From Botrytis cinerea B05.10 (taxonomy: Eukaryota > Ascomycota > Leotiomycetes > Helotiales > Sclerotiniaceae), in assembly GCF_000143535.2 (NCBI RefSeq), contig NC_037317.1, forward strand, positions 2,046,001 to 2,110,000: 64,000 nt of DNA, in the 5' to 3' direction. Within the stretch, counting starts at the first letter, position 1. Every line of letters starts with the position of its first letter. The position numbers were made by a program, and so were the translations under genes. Below the pieces are notes generated by a model. It saw nothing but the letters and a program-made list of their open reading frames with translations. It did not search any database and was not told the origin of the DNA. Positions 10,460-23,986 of this stretch are shown in pieces.

Positions 10460-13400
10460 AAAGTTGATGGAAGCTTTTTAGGTGTGTAGATATTTGGAAT
10501 GGTGATTGGTCGTTTTTTTTTTTTTGCCTTTGGTTTTTGCTTGGGGTTTTGGGGTGCAGATAGCACAATGGATAGTACAGTACACTCTAGCGCATTTTAT
10601 ACAAATTCTAGCTAGCACCTTAGATGGCTCCAACTTTTGTAGGAATCAATAGCTAGTTCTTCACTCTTTTAATATGCTTTTAATCTTTTTTCTTGTGCGA
10701 AGCGGGGGAGGAGAGGGGAAAGGAACAGTGGGCAGTGAGAATCCATTTAGTGACTGAATTAAAATTGGAGACGAAAAGAAACTCATTGTAAATTCTCATA
10801 TACCAATTTTTATTGTGTATTATAATCTCAGTCATGGTGCTTGCGAGTTTGGCCGCCGCCGCATCAAGCAAGATGTGTGTGCATAGGCTAGTCGTCGCTT
10901 TCAACATCTATAAGAATCGCGGTCCCCTCCTTTCAACCAATCCGCTCTAATTCTCTTCCAGCACTTACTCGCTTCTGCAGACTTCGCCGACTCCTTACCA
11001 TGTAGACACACTTCAACTGACCTCTCCATCGACCTTGCCGGTATTACCTGTTCAAGATCGAATCCTCGATGGACAATTCTGAACTCGATACTTTTGATTA
11101 CCGCGATGATATTCGTTGCTTTCAATTTCATTGTATTGGTCGAAATACGAATATGAAGTCAGGCTAGCTTCCTACCCTTACCATTCCGTCACATGTATCA
11201 TAAGAGATTCCATATTCAAAAGAACTCGAGAGGTAGGTCGATATCAGTAACTTGCTTTGTCCTTGCTACTAGAGAACCTGACAAATCTAAGAACTGAGAA
11301 TTAAATCCGAGGCTATCATCACGTCCCATCGTCATCCTCTAGACGAGAAGAAATATCTCAGCTTTCGGAAGGGCCTGCTGTATTCAGCAGGTTTGGTCAC
11401 TGTTTTTCTTAGTCTTAATCGCTTGGTTAGAAGCCATCTAGCGCTTATTTAATGGTTGCGACAACTCTAGATAATCATGATTCACTACTGCCAGAACTCA
11501 TTTTCCTCAATTTAGTGTCTATTATTGTTAGTAATCGATCAATTTCCCCATTCTCCAGATGTTGTCTGGTGACTTTAAGATGTCTATTGCTTGAAGCTGC
11601 GTGGAAAGGTTTCTATCCGCCCTCAATTCATGCCGGTGCATTCACTATTTCCTCTGTAATTACTATCTGTGCCCCTTGTTTCTCAAGCAAAAACATCATC
11701 ATCTCCTTTCCAATTCTTAAATCTTTCACTGTTACTCTCACCACATCTCTTATGATTAGCAAACTTTCCGAATACAAACTATTCGACAGTTCTTGAAATA
11801 TGTACAAACTTTATACTACTATAGGGAAAATATCATAATCCCCTAGCTTTTGTTGTCCCGTTCGGCTTTGGTATCTCAAAATACACGTTTTTTGGTTATA
11901 TTAATGACTCCACGCCCATAACTACGATCTTCGCACATCTCTTTATCCTTTCTCGAACATGAGAATTAATATCACAATTCACAACCTATGTCAGACGTGG
12001 GTTTTTATATTCCACTCTTCTATTATTTCCAATTTTGGGATCAGGACCTTTGCATTTATGGTGTGAAGTGATATTGGCTCTAGGCTGTCCGAGACTTACT
12101 CACTAATTGTCTTCATAAGTGATGTAGTTCCTTCCATTGTTACGAATTCTCGAGTTCATATAATCCGCTAAATTTGACGATACAAGTTGTCCTAATGATA
12201 ATTGCTCTGAATGATAATAAGCTGTTGCAACTGAAATCATGTTCGTAGCTTAACCATAGGAACAGAAAACTAATGAAGGTATTATTCCAAAGAATATACT
12301 GACTAGCAGTATTGTTTTCATTAGCCGAGATATATAAGGAGGCGATATCATCTGATAGTGACAGCCGATCATTTGCAAAAACATAAACAGTCGCTGTTAA
12401 TGATCAGTCATAAAATCAACAGTACTCGAATTAAACAACAGTAAGTTTTTTTCTGGTGTCCGGATGATAATGAAGTACTCCAATACCTCACGTAGAGGTA
12501 TCTCTTCCCGCACCCCAAGTAACCATCGCGGTATACAGTGCGCTCCCATTTCCATTTGAATTGGAGAAGTTTGATGAATCTTTCAATTTAATCTTTCCAT
12601 CCAGTTTTTCATAATTCTTTTATATCCCAATATGTAAACGTGTCACTTAGAAAGTCTATCAGATAGAGAGATGTGAGGGTAAGAAATACGTGTGAGAAGC
12701 TCCACATGTACAAAATATTTACTATACAAAAAAACCAAAGAATTTTTCATCCCTAAGTAATACCAAGTCCTGTATGAATATTTTATCTCCCTGTAGCTTT
12801 TAGAAAACACTTCAACACATGCTTACTTGCCTGGATTCCAGACCTATTAAGGACTCGAATCATTACTTGGGTCATAAGTTAACGGTAGTAGAGCACATGT
12901 TTCTAACAGCAAAATAAACAAAAGAAATAAAGATATTTAATGATAACCTGATTGACAGAGCTGAAGTTAGAGAGCAAAAATTTCTAATTCCAAGGTGATG
13001 ATGGGAATTCTATATATGATATCAAATTCAAGAGAATAATAACATTTTCGTTCCTTTCACTAGGATATATACCCGAAAGGGCAGAAACATCACTTCGCTC
13101 ATAAAAGTATGTCAGGTAATCCCGCATTCGATCACAGCTCCTCAACTTCTCCTATCCATTCGAATCTCAATTTTATACCCGTACTTTAACTTCTCAACAA
13201 AAACTATCAGAGACATGAATCTTTCATCATCTGAAAATCAATGCCGAAGTAAATACCAACCTCAGAGACATACGTCCATCTTCTAACACCTAACATTATC
13301 TTCATCGTATGGATACATATCCTCATTTTCAACCCTAAATATACAACAATAATCTCAGAGCGAAGGAATTCATGTCGTTATGGTGTTTGGTATGCTGCAC

Positions 13401-14825
13401 ATAGACTCTCCAATCCAACATTCCAGAATTTCAAATACTAAGCTACAGACTCATGCGAGAGAGTACAATGTAAGAAAGAGGCGAAACTAACGTGAGCAAT
13501 CAAAATACAAGGGAAAGAAAGTATGAACAAGAAGAAGTACAGAGCAGAAGTGTATAAAACAGTAACAACAAAAATCCCATCTCATCAGTATTGACGCACG
13601 CATCCACTCCACAGAAACTTCGATCGCCTCACCTCTCCTCAGCTCTCACCTTCGACATTCTTGAGAGTTCGGGTTACAACACAGGACTTTACATGCGAAA
13701 GCTTGTGCATTCTGCGGAGAATTCATTGTGTCTATCTTGAAATTCAAATGAGATGCTTTACATACTCAGATCTGGGTATCACCAAGCTGGCGTCAAACGA
13801 TACGTATACGACAAGAGCAATATGGCGCAACGTCATTCTAGATCCTCGATTCAGACTAGATGACCCCATTCCTGCCCAATGTTCTCTCGCTTTTGCAAAG
13901 ACCCCTTAAAAGTTACATATATAAACGATCAATTGCTTCTACCATGTATATACAACAATTACAGCACAAGTGCGAGTACCCCAGAATAAGAATATCTATA
14001 ATGCACCGTTCTGTTTGAAATCAACATGTCCTAGTTCAAGAATTCAAGGTGAATAGAAAGGGATAGTAGTAGTAGTAATACTAATCAACAAAAAAAACCC
14101 CTCCCCCCTCCAATAATTTCAAAGCCATGATAAACAACAACAAAAAATAACCCCCACTCCTAATAAAAATACGCTCCCCATCCACCAACGATATAAACAT
14201 AATATAAGATAACAAAAGATTCCTCCAACAAAACCACACATACTCCTTAGCAATGAGATCCATCCACCAAAGCCAGCTAACTGGAATAATAACTCTATTC
14301 ACTCTCGATACTCTTCATTCTCCAATCACCAAATTCTCTCAGCTCACCTCACACCTCATACAAGCACACCAAAATCTCTTCGATAGACCCAAGCCACCAT
14401 GGCCAAACAAGTCTTCATCACCACACCGCAAGAATCATATACTCACCTTATTCAACAAATAGATACCAAGCACCTTCGCATCTGCTAAAATATTTCATAA
14501 TGTTGAAATTCATTTTTATTTAATTTAAAGCTCATTGCTTATCCCCCATTCCGGAAGATATATCCATAGACCATTCTATGTATAGTGGATTCTCTTCTAA
14601 ACTTTGTTGAAAATCTGACCCTCATTAAATCCCCCATCATAGTACCAGACCAACCCATCCATAAACCCTCGCAGTGCCCTATCCACCCAAAAGCAAAAGC
14701 AAAAATTGAAAATGCGACATCGTTTGGTATATAGCAAGTATGCACGCATCGCAATGTCTGCCTCAAAAAATCAAACTCCCGCTCCAAAGTAATCCCATAA
14801 TATGCACCAAGACCGTAAATACTGA
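10460..14825. other. Long gene-poor, AT-rich interval (4.4 kb)
   Basis: No supported gene. Two short frames deserve mention: - strand 10901-11131 (76 codons, ATG, mixed charged composition) and + strand 11452-11796 (114 codons, ATG, hydrophobic). Neither shows a domain, signal peptide or introns. From 11800 to 14500 the DNA is AT-rich with frequent stops in all frames. The last ~300 bases are the 3' flank of the sulfatase gene. Confidence 0.5.
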
Positions 14826-16603
14826 TTATTGACCATGAGCACCAGCTTGGTCATAAACCACACTTCCCATACCACCGGCTCCCGAACCACCCATACCAAC
14901 ACCTGCCAAATCTCTTCCTTGACTGTCAACCGGAGGGTATCTAGCTCTCAATTCCAAATCATCAAGTGGAATATGTGATCTGATATATTTCTCACGACCA
15001 TCATCATTTGGATTATGATCCCAGCTGGTAAATTTACCAATTTTAAGAGCACTCCAAACAAGTCGTCTTTGTCGTTGAGAGAGTAGAACATCATTGGTGA
15101 TTTTTTCGAAATCCCATTTTGCTGCAGCTTCAGCTTGGAAGTCTTTCAGGAATTTGGTGGTTTCTTCCGTCATCAGTGGATGTTTGGCAGGAAGTGAAGC
15201 AAGGTTGACCACTTCCTTGGGATCGTCGGCAAGGTTGTAAAGTTGATCTGGATCTGCTGGACATGTGATGTATTTCCATGATCCACGTCTGATCATCATC
15301 ATTGGTGAGATGGTACCTTCACCGCAGTACTCTGCAAAAACAGTATCAGATCCACCTGGACGTGATTGAAGATGTGGGAGAAGGGATGAACCATCCATAG
15401 GAAGACCAGGCCATAATTCGACATTAGCAAGATCTGCTAATGTTGGAAGAATATCCAATGTAGAAACATTCTCGGATACATGATGGGCATTGAAGTATTT
15501 TGGATAATGAACGAGAAGAGGTACTCGAACAGATGACTCGAAATAAGACATCTTATACCAAAGACCACGTTCTCCAAGCATATCACCATGATCACCACTG
15601 AAAACAATGATTGTATTGTCGTCAAGTCGACAATCTTTCAAAACTTGTAGCAATTTTCCGATGCAGTCATCAACATAACTGACTGCTCCATAGTATGCAC
15701 GTCTAGCTCTCTTGATCTGTTCATCTGTGAATTCCTTGCCCCAAAGGTCACAAACTTTCAACAAGCGCTTGCTGTGTGCATCTAATTCTTCCTGTGGAAT
15801 CTTGGTCTCTGGTAGATCAATATCAACACCTTCGTAGAGATCCCAGAACTTCTTTTGAATATTATAAGGATCGTGAGGATGAGTGAGGGAGACCTGAAGT
15901 GGGAAATTAGTGAAATGAAATGTAAAATAGATGATGCAAAACTTACCGTCATGCAGAAAGGTCTAGTGTTTGGTCCCTTGCGGACATGATCATAAAGGAA
16001 TTGAGTTGATTTATACATAACCTCCTCGTCATAATCCAATTGGTTGCTTCGCACACAAATGCCAGCTTGTAAGATCGAACTCGCATTGTGATACCATTCC
16101 AATCTCTTGTCTGGATCTTCCCAATTCACAGCCCAGCCATAATCTCCAGGATAGATATCACTTGTCAAACGACTCTCGTAACCATGTAATTGTTCTCCAA
16201 TAAAATGCATCTTTCCTGCCAATGTAGTTTCATATCCAGCTGCTCGCAGATAATGTGCGTATGTTGGGGTAGAAGGATCGATCGAGCTGGCATTATCGTA
16301 TGAGCCAATTCTGCAAGGTAATTGACCAGTAACCATAGACATGCGAGAAGGTGCGCAAAGTGGCGAAGGACAATATGCCGAATCGAAGACGACGGCATCT
16401 TTTGCAAGACCGTCAAGATGCGGTGTTTGAATCTGCGATTTGGGATTGTGCATTTTGAGCAAGGGTGCTGCCAGCTGATCTGCCATAATATATAAAATAT
16501 TTGGCTTCGAACCTGAAGGCATGCTGTTGGTCTGGTTGAAAGGAAAGGCAGCCTTTTTGTCAACCCTAGGGGAAGAAGGGACTGTGTTCAAATCTGGAGC
16601 CAT
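14826..16603 (-). CDS. Choline sulfatase (type I sulfatase)
   Basis: Two exons, 16603-15947 and 15893-14826, with a 53-nt phase-0 intron (GTAAGT donor, TTCAG acceptor), encode about 574 residues. The sulfatase signature CAPSR starts at Cys83, which in this family is converted to formylglycine, and is followed by SMVTGQLP. The metal-binding ADQL (Asp42) and the SGDHGDMLGERG segment are intact. The C-terminal half carries the WDFEKITNDVLLSQRQRR region typical of choline sulfatases rather than arylsulfatases. The enzyme hydrolyses choline-O-sulfate to choline and sulfate, letting fungi recover stored sulfate. There is no signal peptide, so it acts intracellularly. The last ~25 residues are a Gly-rich extension. 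Regulation by sulfur limitation is known for fungal homologues; I saw no certain Cys3/MetR site in the promoter. Confidence 0.93.
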
Positions 16604-19600
16604 GGCGACGTTGCTACTTGATCTTCTGTATTATGAAGAAAAGATTTGGTATATCCTATTGTGGACTGAGTTTCAATAGAAGTAAACCAAATATGGGGGA
16701 GTTTTGTATTGATAGTATGGAGGGGTCAATAGAAGTAAGGTGCAATAGTCTGGGGAAATGATGTGATCAAGAGATCAACGAGTAGTGAGATGCAAACTGC
16801 CGGAAGAGGAGTTCAACGTATGGGCAGTGGTGAATATATATATTCCGAGTGAATGGAGACCTCGGAAGAAAGAAGGCGAAGGAGGGAGAAGGGTGCATGA
16901 AAGAAAAGGAATAGATATATGGGAGTGACTCTTGGAAACACCTACCTCGTACCGAGCGGTGAATAATTCTGTTGACTGCAAAAGTTTTCAAGTGTCGGAA
17001 ATGCGTAGGTTGGGAGGGGAAGGGAAGAATAGGAAGGGAGTGATAGGATGGCTTCCGCATACCTACATCTCTATTGGGCAAGTGGCCATGTGGACTGTAG
17101 CGGTGGAGACTTTCCTGAGATTTTGGTGCGTTTTGGTGCGTTTTGGTGCATTTGGATATATTTTGGGAATTTGGGAAACTCTGGAGGGGAAAATGTTGCG
17201 ATTTGGAGGTATCTTGCGTGATAACCATTGACGCTAAGCCTATTTGGATCGATGGCACTAATGGATCGGACCCTGCGTGTTCCCTTAGCTGGGTGCCAAG
17301 TGCCCTCCCCCTTTCCCCTGGTCTATCATAACCCTTAGCATCCATCAGTCATGGACGATCTGACAGAGAGCAATCTGATTGCTTCTCATGCGCATGCGAT
17401 CAACGTTGTCTCAAGAGGTTTGAAGCACAGCATCAAGTACGTAATGGAAGTATTGATGTTCCTTGGACTGCCACTACTGTGTCGCTTGTCTTGCTCACAC
17501 AACACACTCACAGTCTATTCATAGGCCGCGCCGAATCCAATCGAACAGAGGAAAGAGATCCAGACGTTGAGAACACGTTGAAGAACACGTTGAAGATCTC
17601 TGCATCCACCACTTTAAGTCATACACTGTCTCCTTCGTGCTGGCTTTTGTTGATTTTTCATGTGATAGTGGATTCATCCATCCGTAATTTATGGGTTCTA
17701 GCCCGTCTGACTGCCTTTAAAAGTCCTCAACACTTCGAAATACCCACGGCACACGATGCCCTCATGTTCCCTCGTGTTCTCCCAAAAGTGGAGGGAATCC
17801 TGCATGAAATTCGGTTCGTGGTATGTACAGCATGCTCCTTCTGCTTTTCCCTCGTGTGCTTGCTTCCGTCGATCATGATTCGTATGGAGTATCTTGTCAG
17901 TTTGATACGTGTTGTTCATCACTCCTCCACCTTCCATGTTATTACCCCAACCTTGGTGTCCCTCGAGCCCTCCAAAGCTCCACCATTGTGCTAGGTTGCT
18001 CTCTCTTATCGTCTAATCTGTTCCACGCCTCTTCCATTCGCTTCCCATAAGTGGAGCCAAACAATGCCTTCTATTGCCGGTCACCGGCTTTCCATCCACC
18101 GGGTAGCGGTAAATGTAGGCTTGGTGTGCCTAGGTAGTCAAATCAGACTCCTTATATATATAAGCCGCGTGTCAAACATCAGATAGAGCAAACGCTTGGT
18201 AAAAAGGAACAAGCACTACTATTAGGGGGCGGTGTAGTAAACTACTTTCTTCCGGCAATTTGTTTTTCGAGTCTTGTGTCCAGATGCATCCAATAGAAGC
18301 AGCGTACAGTACCTTTTCATGCCCAGACAGTAGCTGCACTCGAGCGGTGCCAGCTTGCCTCCTCCTTTTCTTTGACATTATACTTGCTTTTTTGTCGATC
18401 CTGGCCAAGGGGGTTTTCAGCCTTGCATGTAGTGTGTGAATCCAAGTGGATTCAATTGACCATTAACATGATCGATATTCACATATTCTAGCCTCGTGGA
18501 TGCAAAGACAAAATCAAGATTCATTCCCATGGCTTTGGCAGTTGCTCAAATCACATCGCTGGCACTTTCATCGTTCTGGCCCTATGTTTCCACTTGGCAT
18601 CTTCTACTTCCAATCAAGTTAATTGAAAATATCACGCAATTTCTTGCAGAATCCATTGGACAAGATTAATATAGTTTAAGCTTCTTTAGTGGAAGGATAC
18701 TGATTTGAGGCGGGGTAATGACCAAAAAGCACGCGAGCAGTTGAAGATTCAGTTCGACAATTCGGACCACTCAATCTTGGAATATTCTATATAATCCGAG
18801 CACCTTCCGTGAGCGCCATCGTTTTAGAGCTTTCAAACTCTCTTCGAGAACCATCCGCGTAAAACGTTACATTCGAATGCGAAAAGGAGTCGCCCATTTT
18901 TCTCAGCTTGCCATCTGCACCACCAACTGGACAGAAATTCCTTAAATGGTCAACGAATACCGCCACGGATATCATTTATATCATACCGTCTTTTGATATG
19001 AATTCGTGGCTGTCAAGCGTGAAAAATTGGTTGGGAAAAGTTTCCCTCCCCATGAAATTCTTATCGGAATGCGATATCATCACAAGATGTTGGAGATAGG
19101 ACAACCAATCGGGAGCAACGTGGTAGTCCACAAAATACTTCGAATACACGATGGATGCCAGATCGAACCATTCATGTGATTACACGACTTTTTATCAATA
19201 GCTTTCATGTCAAAGATGGTAATAATTTCCGCACCAAAATTCTTGAATGATTCAATGTAAATGTTACCTGATACGGAATCACCGATGGTTTTGTCAATGC
19301 ACATCATCGCACAGACTTCAATTCTTACCCAAAGAAGAGGAGGTTGGGATATGCACTTCCGTTGAGGATGCATTGGTTTTGAAACGACGTGAAATTGAAA
19401 GATGTGGTCTTGTGACTTAGATGGCTAGTGGCGAGCGCAAGAATCAATAAAGCGGGGAAGAACATCATGCTGGATAACGTTTTCAGTATTGGATGGGATA
19501 ACAACACTAAAGCATTCAAATGAACAACGCTGCCAAATCTCAAGCTCTCGTGCCTGGAGTGGATGTTCAAGGGGTGGAATTCTCACCGCTGTGTCATAGA

Positions 19601-21793
19601 CAGAGCGACTGATCAAACCGAGTAATGTCAACATACAGAGTACAGCTGCCAAGTCGAGATCTTCAAATAGTCGAGAGCAAGTCAGACAATATGATCACAT
19701 GCCACTGCATTTCTAGATCACCTTCGGCATCATCCAGCCGAAATAAATGAATCGGTGTAAGGCAAGCATCATAACCACACATCTAAAGCGACTCTTTGTT
19801 TCACGAAATGTCTGCTGTCGGGACATGAATTTGTTATGAGGCCTACACGACACTGTGAATTGGACAATACATGGTTTTGCAGTTTGTTAATCATCTCTAG
19901 TTTGACGATGCGGCCTTGGTATTCCATACACAGATGTAGATCTCACTCCTGGTTGCTATGCTTGACTGACTTCTATCATTACCTTTGGCAGGATCAACAG
20001 AATTTGGGTTGTTGTCTCTCGTAAGTTTAACTCGCGTTACACATTCTACGCCGAGCATCCTGCTTGGCTACCTGTTTGACGATTCATCGCTGGCGGATCT
20101 GTTTCTCATATATTGGCGACATCTCTTAGCATCAAGTGCATGTTTTCGTGCTCAACGCTCTCTTCGTTTATTTCTCAAGAGTTGCGTTTTACTGCGATGC
20201 GTGATTGGCTGAGTACTTTGAATTTACCGCTACAGTACAGCAGTTAAGTTTAGTTGTACTACCCTCTTACTCTTTCGACGTTCCTTAAATCTTATCGTAG
20301 TAGAGTCCTTGTACTCATGGCTTCTCAGAGTAAGTGCTCACGGATTCTCAAAGATGTTGCTCGGTACATACTCGGCGACCCAATTGCGTTTGCCATTTAC
20401 TCCATTTCTACACCTCAGCTCGTATCATACGATAATGGCGAGGCACATTTTTTGAAATCTAGAGTGATAGCGTCACCTTTGACAAAAATCTTTTGATCAT
20501 CGATGCTGGTACTCGTAGTACTCTGCGGATGCACTGGCTTGGATAATTTCTATCAATATGCATGTCATCCATCCATACATCGTGCAAACTCCACCAACTA
20601 CCAGTACCACTCTGTTGGCAATAATGCTCCAAAAAAGTCATAGAATTTCGGCGCATATTGTGTCATTTTTGGGAGGTGGGCAGTCAAGATGTTTCGCTTG
20701 CTAGTCTTGAGGTAATAGCTAGATGGAAAGAACAAAAATCAATAGTGATTGGCTTTTACCATATAGTGGAATTATCTTTGAATCAAATGATAATTCCGCA
20801 GTTGTAGGATTGCCCCAAGAAAATCATACTTGGTCTGTGTTGCATTTCGAGTTTTGTAGATGATTGGAATCAATTTCTATACAAAATGAATGTCGTTCAT
20901 CATTCATTCCTTCCTCACTCCTCTACATCTTTTGTTCAATATTCTATCTTATTCACATCTCATGTGTTCGTTTCAGATTCATTTTTTTGGCGATTTCTAT
21001 TTCTGATGAGCGCAATAAGTTCCTCAAGTCAACTTATAACTGCACAATGATACAAGTTTACAAGTTTACACTCAATATTGTTATCTGCGTATGTACGTGT
21101 GTACATTATCACAAAGCGCTTAACCTAAAATACTTACAGCCAACATTCTCTTCGCACGAAACCCCAAGCTTTACACTCAAGACTAGAAGCGCGGACAAAA
21201 AATCCATGAGGATCAAAAGCCTCTAACTACAGCCTGCCAATGACCAACAAACAAATTATGGGGCCACCAAACAAATTATGAGTGGTTTAAATCATTCAAC
21301 TAAGCGATATTCTAGAGATATCAGGGGAATATTTAAAAGGCCGCGTACTCCGTGCAGTCCTCCACGCCACATTTGGGTCGTAGATTTGGTACTTTGGATT
21401 GAGAAGTTGGTGTGATTGGAGATGAGAAGACAAGATCAATGAAAACGAACAGAATTAATACCTGGGCCGGGAGGGATAAAAATATATGTCAAGTTGGAAA
21501 TCAACCTTCAAGTAGACCGTTGATTATGAAGAAATGTTTGAAGACATTGTTTGGGGAGAGATGATGTTCATAAAGTAGGTTGTTGTCCATGTACATGTTT
21601 TCATTTTATTTTTTGTCAAGTCAACGGATCTATTTACTTTCCACATTCATTACAATACCACTTATCGTTCATTTTTTCACCCACTCCCTCATTCATTCAT
21701 TTTTTAGATTTTTATTTCTTATTTTTTACTCTACTCTTTCCAGTCTATATCGCAGGATCGATGAGAACTAGATAAATCATATCAAAGTTCACC
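16604..21793. other. Long gene-poor interval (5.2 kb)
   Basis: The first ~700 bases are the sulfatase promoter; a 192-codon - strand frame there (16767-17345) has leader-like Ser/His/Pro composition and is probably not coding. A GGTGCGTTTT unit is repeated around 17123-17145. On the - strand, 19465-19325 begins with a signal-peptide-like MMFFPALLILALATS followed by ~30 residues and a GTAAGA donor, but no in-frame continuation was found, so it may be a decayed secreted-protein gene. Other frames at 18787-18975, 19080-19373 and 20459-20656 (-) are isolated fragments. The final ~400 bases are the promoter and leader of the GH16 gene. Confidence 0.45.
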
Positions 21794-22669
21794 ATGAAAC
21801 ATTCATTTCCCTTCCTATCCCAGATCACTCTCTCCCTTCTCTCCATCTCCATTACCCTCCCTCTGACCCACGCCGGTACTCCTCCCAAAATTCCAGGCTT
21901 CACTCTAACATGGTCAGACTCCTTCTCCGGCTCCGCCGGTTCCCTCGCCTCTTCCTCAAAATGGGAATATGAAACCCCCGCCACAAACCAAAACAACGAG
22001 ATCCAACACTACACATCTTCCCCGCTGAATGCTAACCTCTCCGGTTCCTCCACCCTCTATATCACCCCTCTCTATTCCTCCGGAAAATGGACTTCCGCGC
22101 GCATAAGCACCTTGCAAAGTTGGGGGTGCGCCAACGGCGCCGAGATGATCGTCTCCGCCAGTATCAAAATGGGTAGTAGTGATCCCACTCATCAACAAGG
22201 TATATGGCCCGCTTTCTGGACTCTGGGCGAAAGCTTCAAAAGTGATAATATGTGGCCCGAGTGCGGAGAATGGGATATCATGGAGCAAGTCAACGGAGCA
22301 TCTGCGAACGTGGGCACGATTCATTATGGCAGCGCATCGTATCCGCTCGCAATCGGATCTCCTGATGCGTGGTTCGATAGAACAAAATGGCATACATATG
22401 GAATACGCATCTCCCGCGTGGGCGAGTGGCAACAACAGAGTATTACCTGGGAATTGGATGGAAATTCGTATTTTACGGTTACGGGGAGTATGGTGGGCAA
22501 TTATCAGGACTGGGTTGCGTTGGTCGGCGAAACGTATTTTGTTATCTTGAATGTGGCGGTGGGGGGTCAGTATCCGGGGTCCCCGAATGCATTGACGAGG
22601 GGTGGGATGGGCAGTGGAATGGAGGTGGATTATGTGGCTGTTTATAATGGGGCACAGGGGACTTGGTAA
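21794..22669 (+). CDS. Secreted GH16-family glycoside hydrolase
   Basis: Single exon, 291 residues, ATG in a good context (CACC before it). Residues 1-27 form a signal peptide (hydrophobic ITLSLLSISITLPL, cleavage after THA). The GH16 catalytic motif is present as GEWDIMEQ, with Glu159 as the likely nucleophile, Asp161 and Glu164 as the acid/base. Other family hallmarks are WPAFWTLG before it, the WHTYGI strand and a C-terminal MEVDYVAVYN. The form without the bulge common in beta-1,3-glucanases is E-x-D-x-x-E; this is that longer E-W-D-I-M-E pattern, as in laminarinase/endo-beta-1,3(4)-glucanase-type members. Substrate is probably a beta-glucan of the fungal or plant wall. There is no carbohydrate-binding module, GPI tail or Ser/Thr stalk, so it should be freely secreted. 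Confidence 0.93.
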   Translation: MKHSFPFLSQITLSLLSISITLPLTHAGTPPKIPGFTLTWSDSFSGSAGSLASSSKWEYETPATNQNNEIQHYTSSPLNANLSGSSTLYITPLYSSGKWTSARISTLQSWGCANGAEMIVSASIKMGSSDPTHQQGIWPAFWTLGESFKSDNMWPECGEWDIMEQVNGASANVGTIHYGSASYPLAIGSPDAWFDRTKWHTYGIRISRVGEWQQQSITWELDGNSYFTVTGSMVGNYQDWVALVGETYFVILNVAVGGQYPGSPNALTRGGMGSGMEVDYVAVYNGAQGTW

Positions 22670-22720
22670 ATGGATGTTCCGTTTGCGGGGTGGGGAGTGC
22701 ACTGTAGAATGGAGCGGGGG

Positions 22721-22741
22721 TTTCTTTCTTTCTTTCTTTCT
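22721..22741. repeat. (TTTC)5 microsatellite
   Basis: Tandem TTTC units just 3' of the GH16 gene. Confidence 0.8.
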
Positions 22742-23963
22742 TTTTTGATTTCGTCTCTTGATTGTAGATTTGAGTTTGGATTTGGACTTGTGGACTTGTG
22801 GGACGGATTTTCTAGGACATGGGAGATGGGAGATGGGAGTTTTTCTTTTTCTTTTCCCTTCCTTCCTTTCTATCTTTTAGATTCATGTTAGGAATTGAAA
22901 GATATTTTCATATTCGTTAAAATCTGCAATCTGCAATATTAATCGAGGCGATTCCGCTTGTTACCCCTACTTTTTAGTGATCGCCCTCATTAGAATCTGA
23001 AATGAGTGATGGTTATAGACTCTTGGGCTCCATACTGGCGCTGACCGGCGTCATAAAATATAGATTCCTACTTATATATCATTGCATCCTAGTCTACGTA
23101 GCGGCGACAACAATATCTTCTCACTTTTAGCATATGCAAAAACACCATCATCTATCGACAATCTTCACTTAAACTGAATCTGATCCAAAGTTTGTTTCAA
23201 CATCCCTTCAACTCCCGCCTCGGGAACTCTCAACATCGTCAAATCCGCAAACTTGAGTGGCTAATGTCTTCCCTACTCAATACCGGCCAGAAATTGAAGG
23301 GAAAAATTAATACTTATACAGTCTGCAAACAATTATATGATTTTGTTTTCCTAGCACAGTACGTTCTACACATTCACTAATTCAATACGTTTGCTGACCC
23401 AAATCTCCCAACGAGATCCGAAAGAACAAAATGTCATTGTGAAGAGTATATGCGGTCACTGGTGACTACCAAACGAAGCAGATGTTCTCCAACGGTTCCG
23501 ATCTAGAACACCGTCTCTTCGACCGCTGATCGATGGGATTATTGATCCTATCGATCCGCCACGCCAACTATTGATCTCAAACATTTCGACAATGACCTCA
23601 TGACTGAGACTTACACGAAAAGACTCACAAAGTCGGAACTCTATAGCTAATTCGTCGCCAGAAGAGTGTTGGAAGCTTTGCAAGTTTTCCACACAAAGAT
23701 GGCTACGTTCATACCGCTGGGATGTATTTGTGTTTTCTTTGTGCAATAGATGTCGTTATTTCTAACTCCGTGTGGATGTGAAACCGCGCAGTATTCTCGT
23801 GATTCGTGGGAACGGCAGTGAACGGTTTTCTGCGGCTCGGCAAGCTGAGTCTCGGGGGTACGGGATCGGTAAATTTAAATTCAAAATGGACAAAGGGGGG
23901 CTATATAGTTGGGATATCTTCATGGCGCGGTCCAGAAGTTTTCCTCGGTGTGCCGTGGGGTGA

Positions 23964-23986
23964 GGGGGGGGGGGGGGGGGGGGGGG
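23964..23986. repeat. 23-base homopolymeric G run
   Basis: Uninterrupted G tract in otherwise ordinary sequence. It could form G-quadruplex structure. Its exact length is prone to assembly or polymerase error. Confidence 0.85.

Noticed and set aside
16767..17345. 192-codon - strand frame upstream of choline sulfatase
   Set aside because: His/Pro/Ser-rich with no domain; occupies the promoter and leader of the sulfatase gene.
21956..22702. 248-codon frame antisense to GH16
   Set aside because: Shadow frame opposite a GC-rich coding exon; no domain and Arg/His/Pro-biased.
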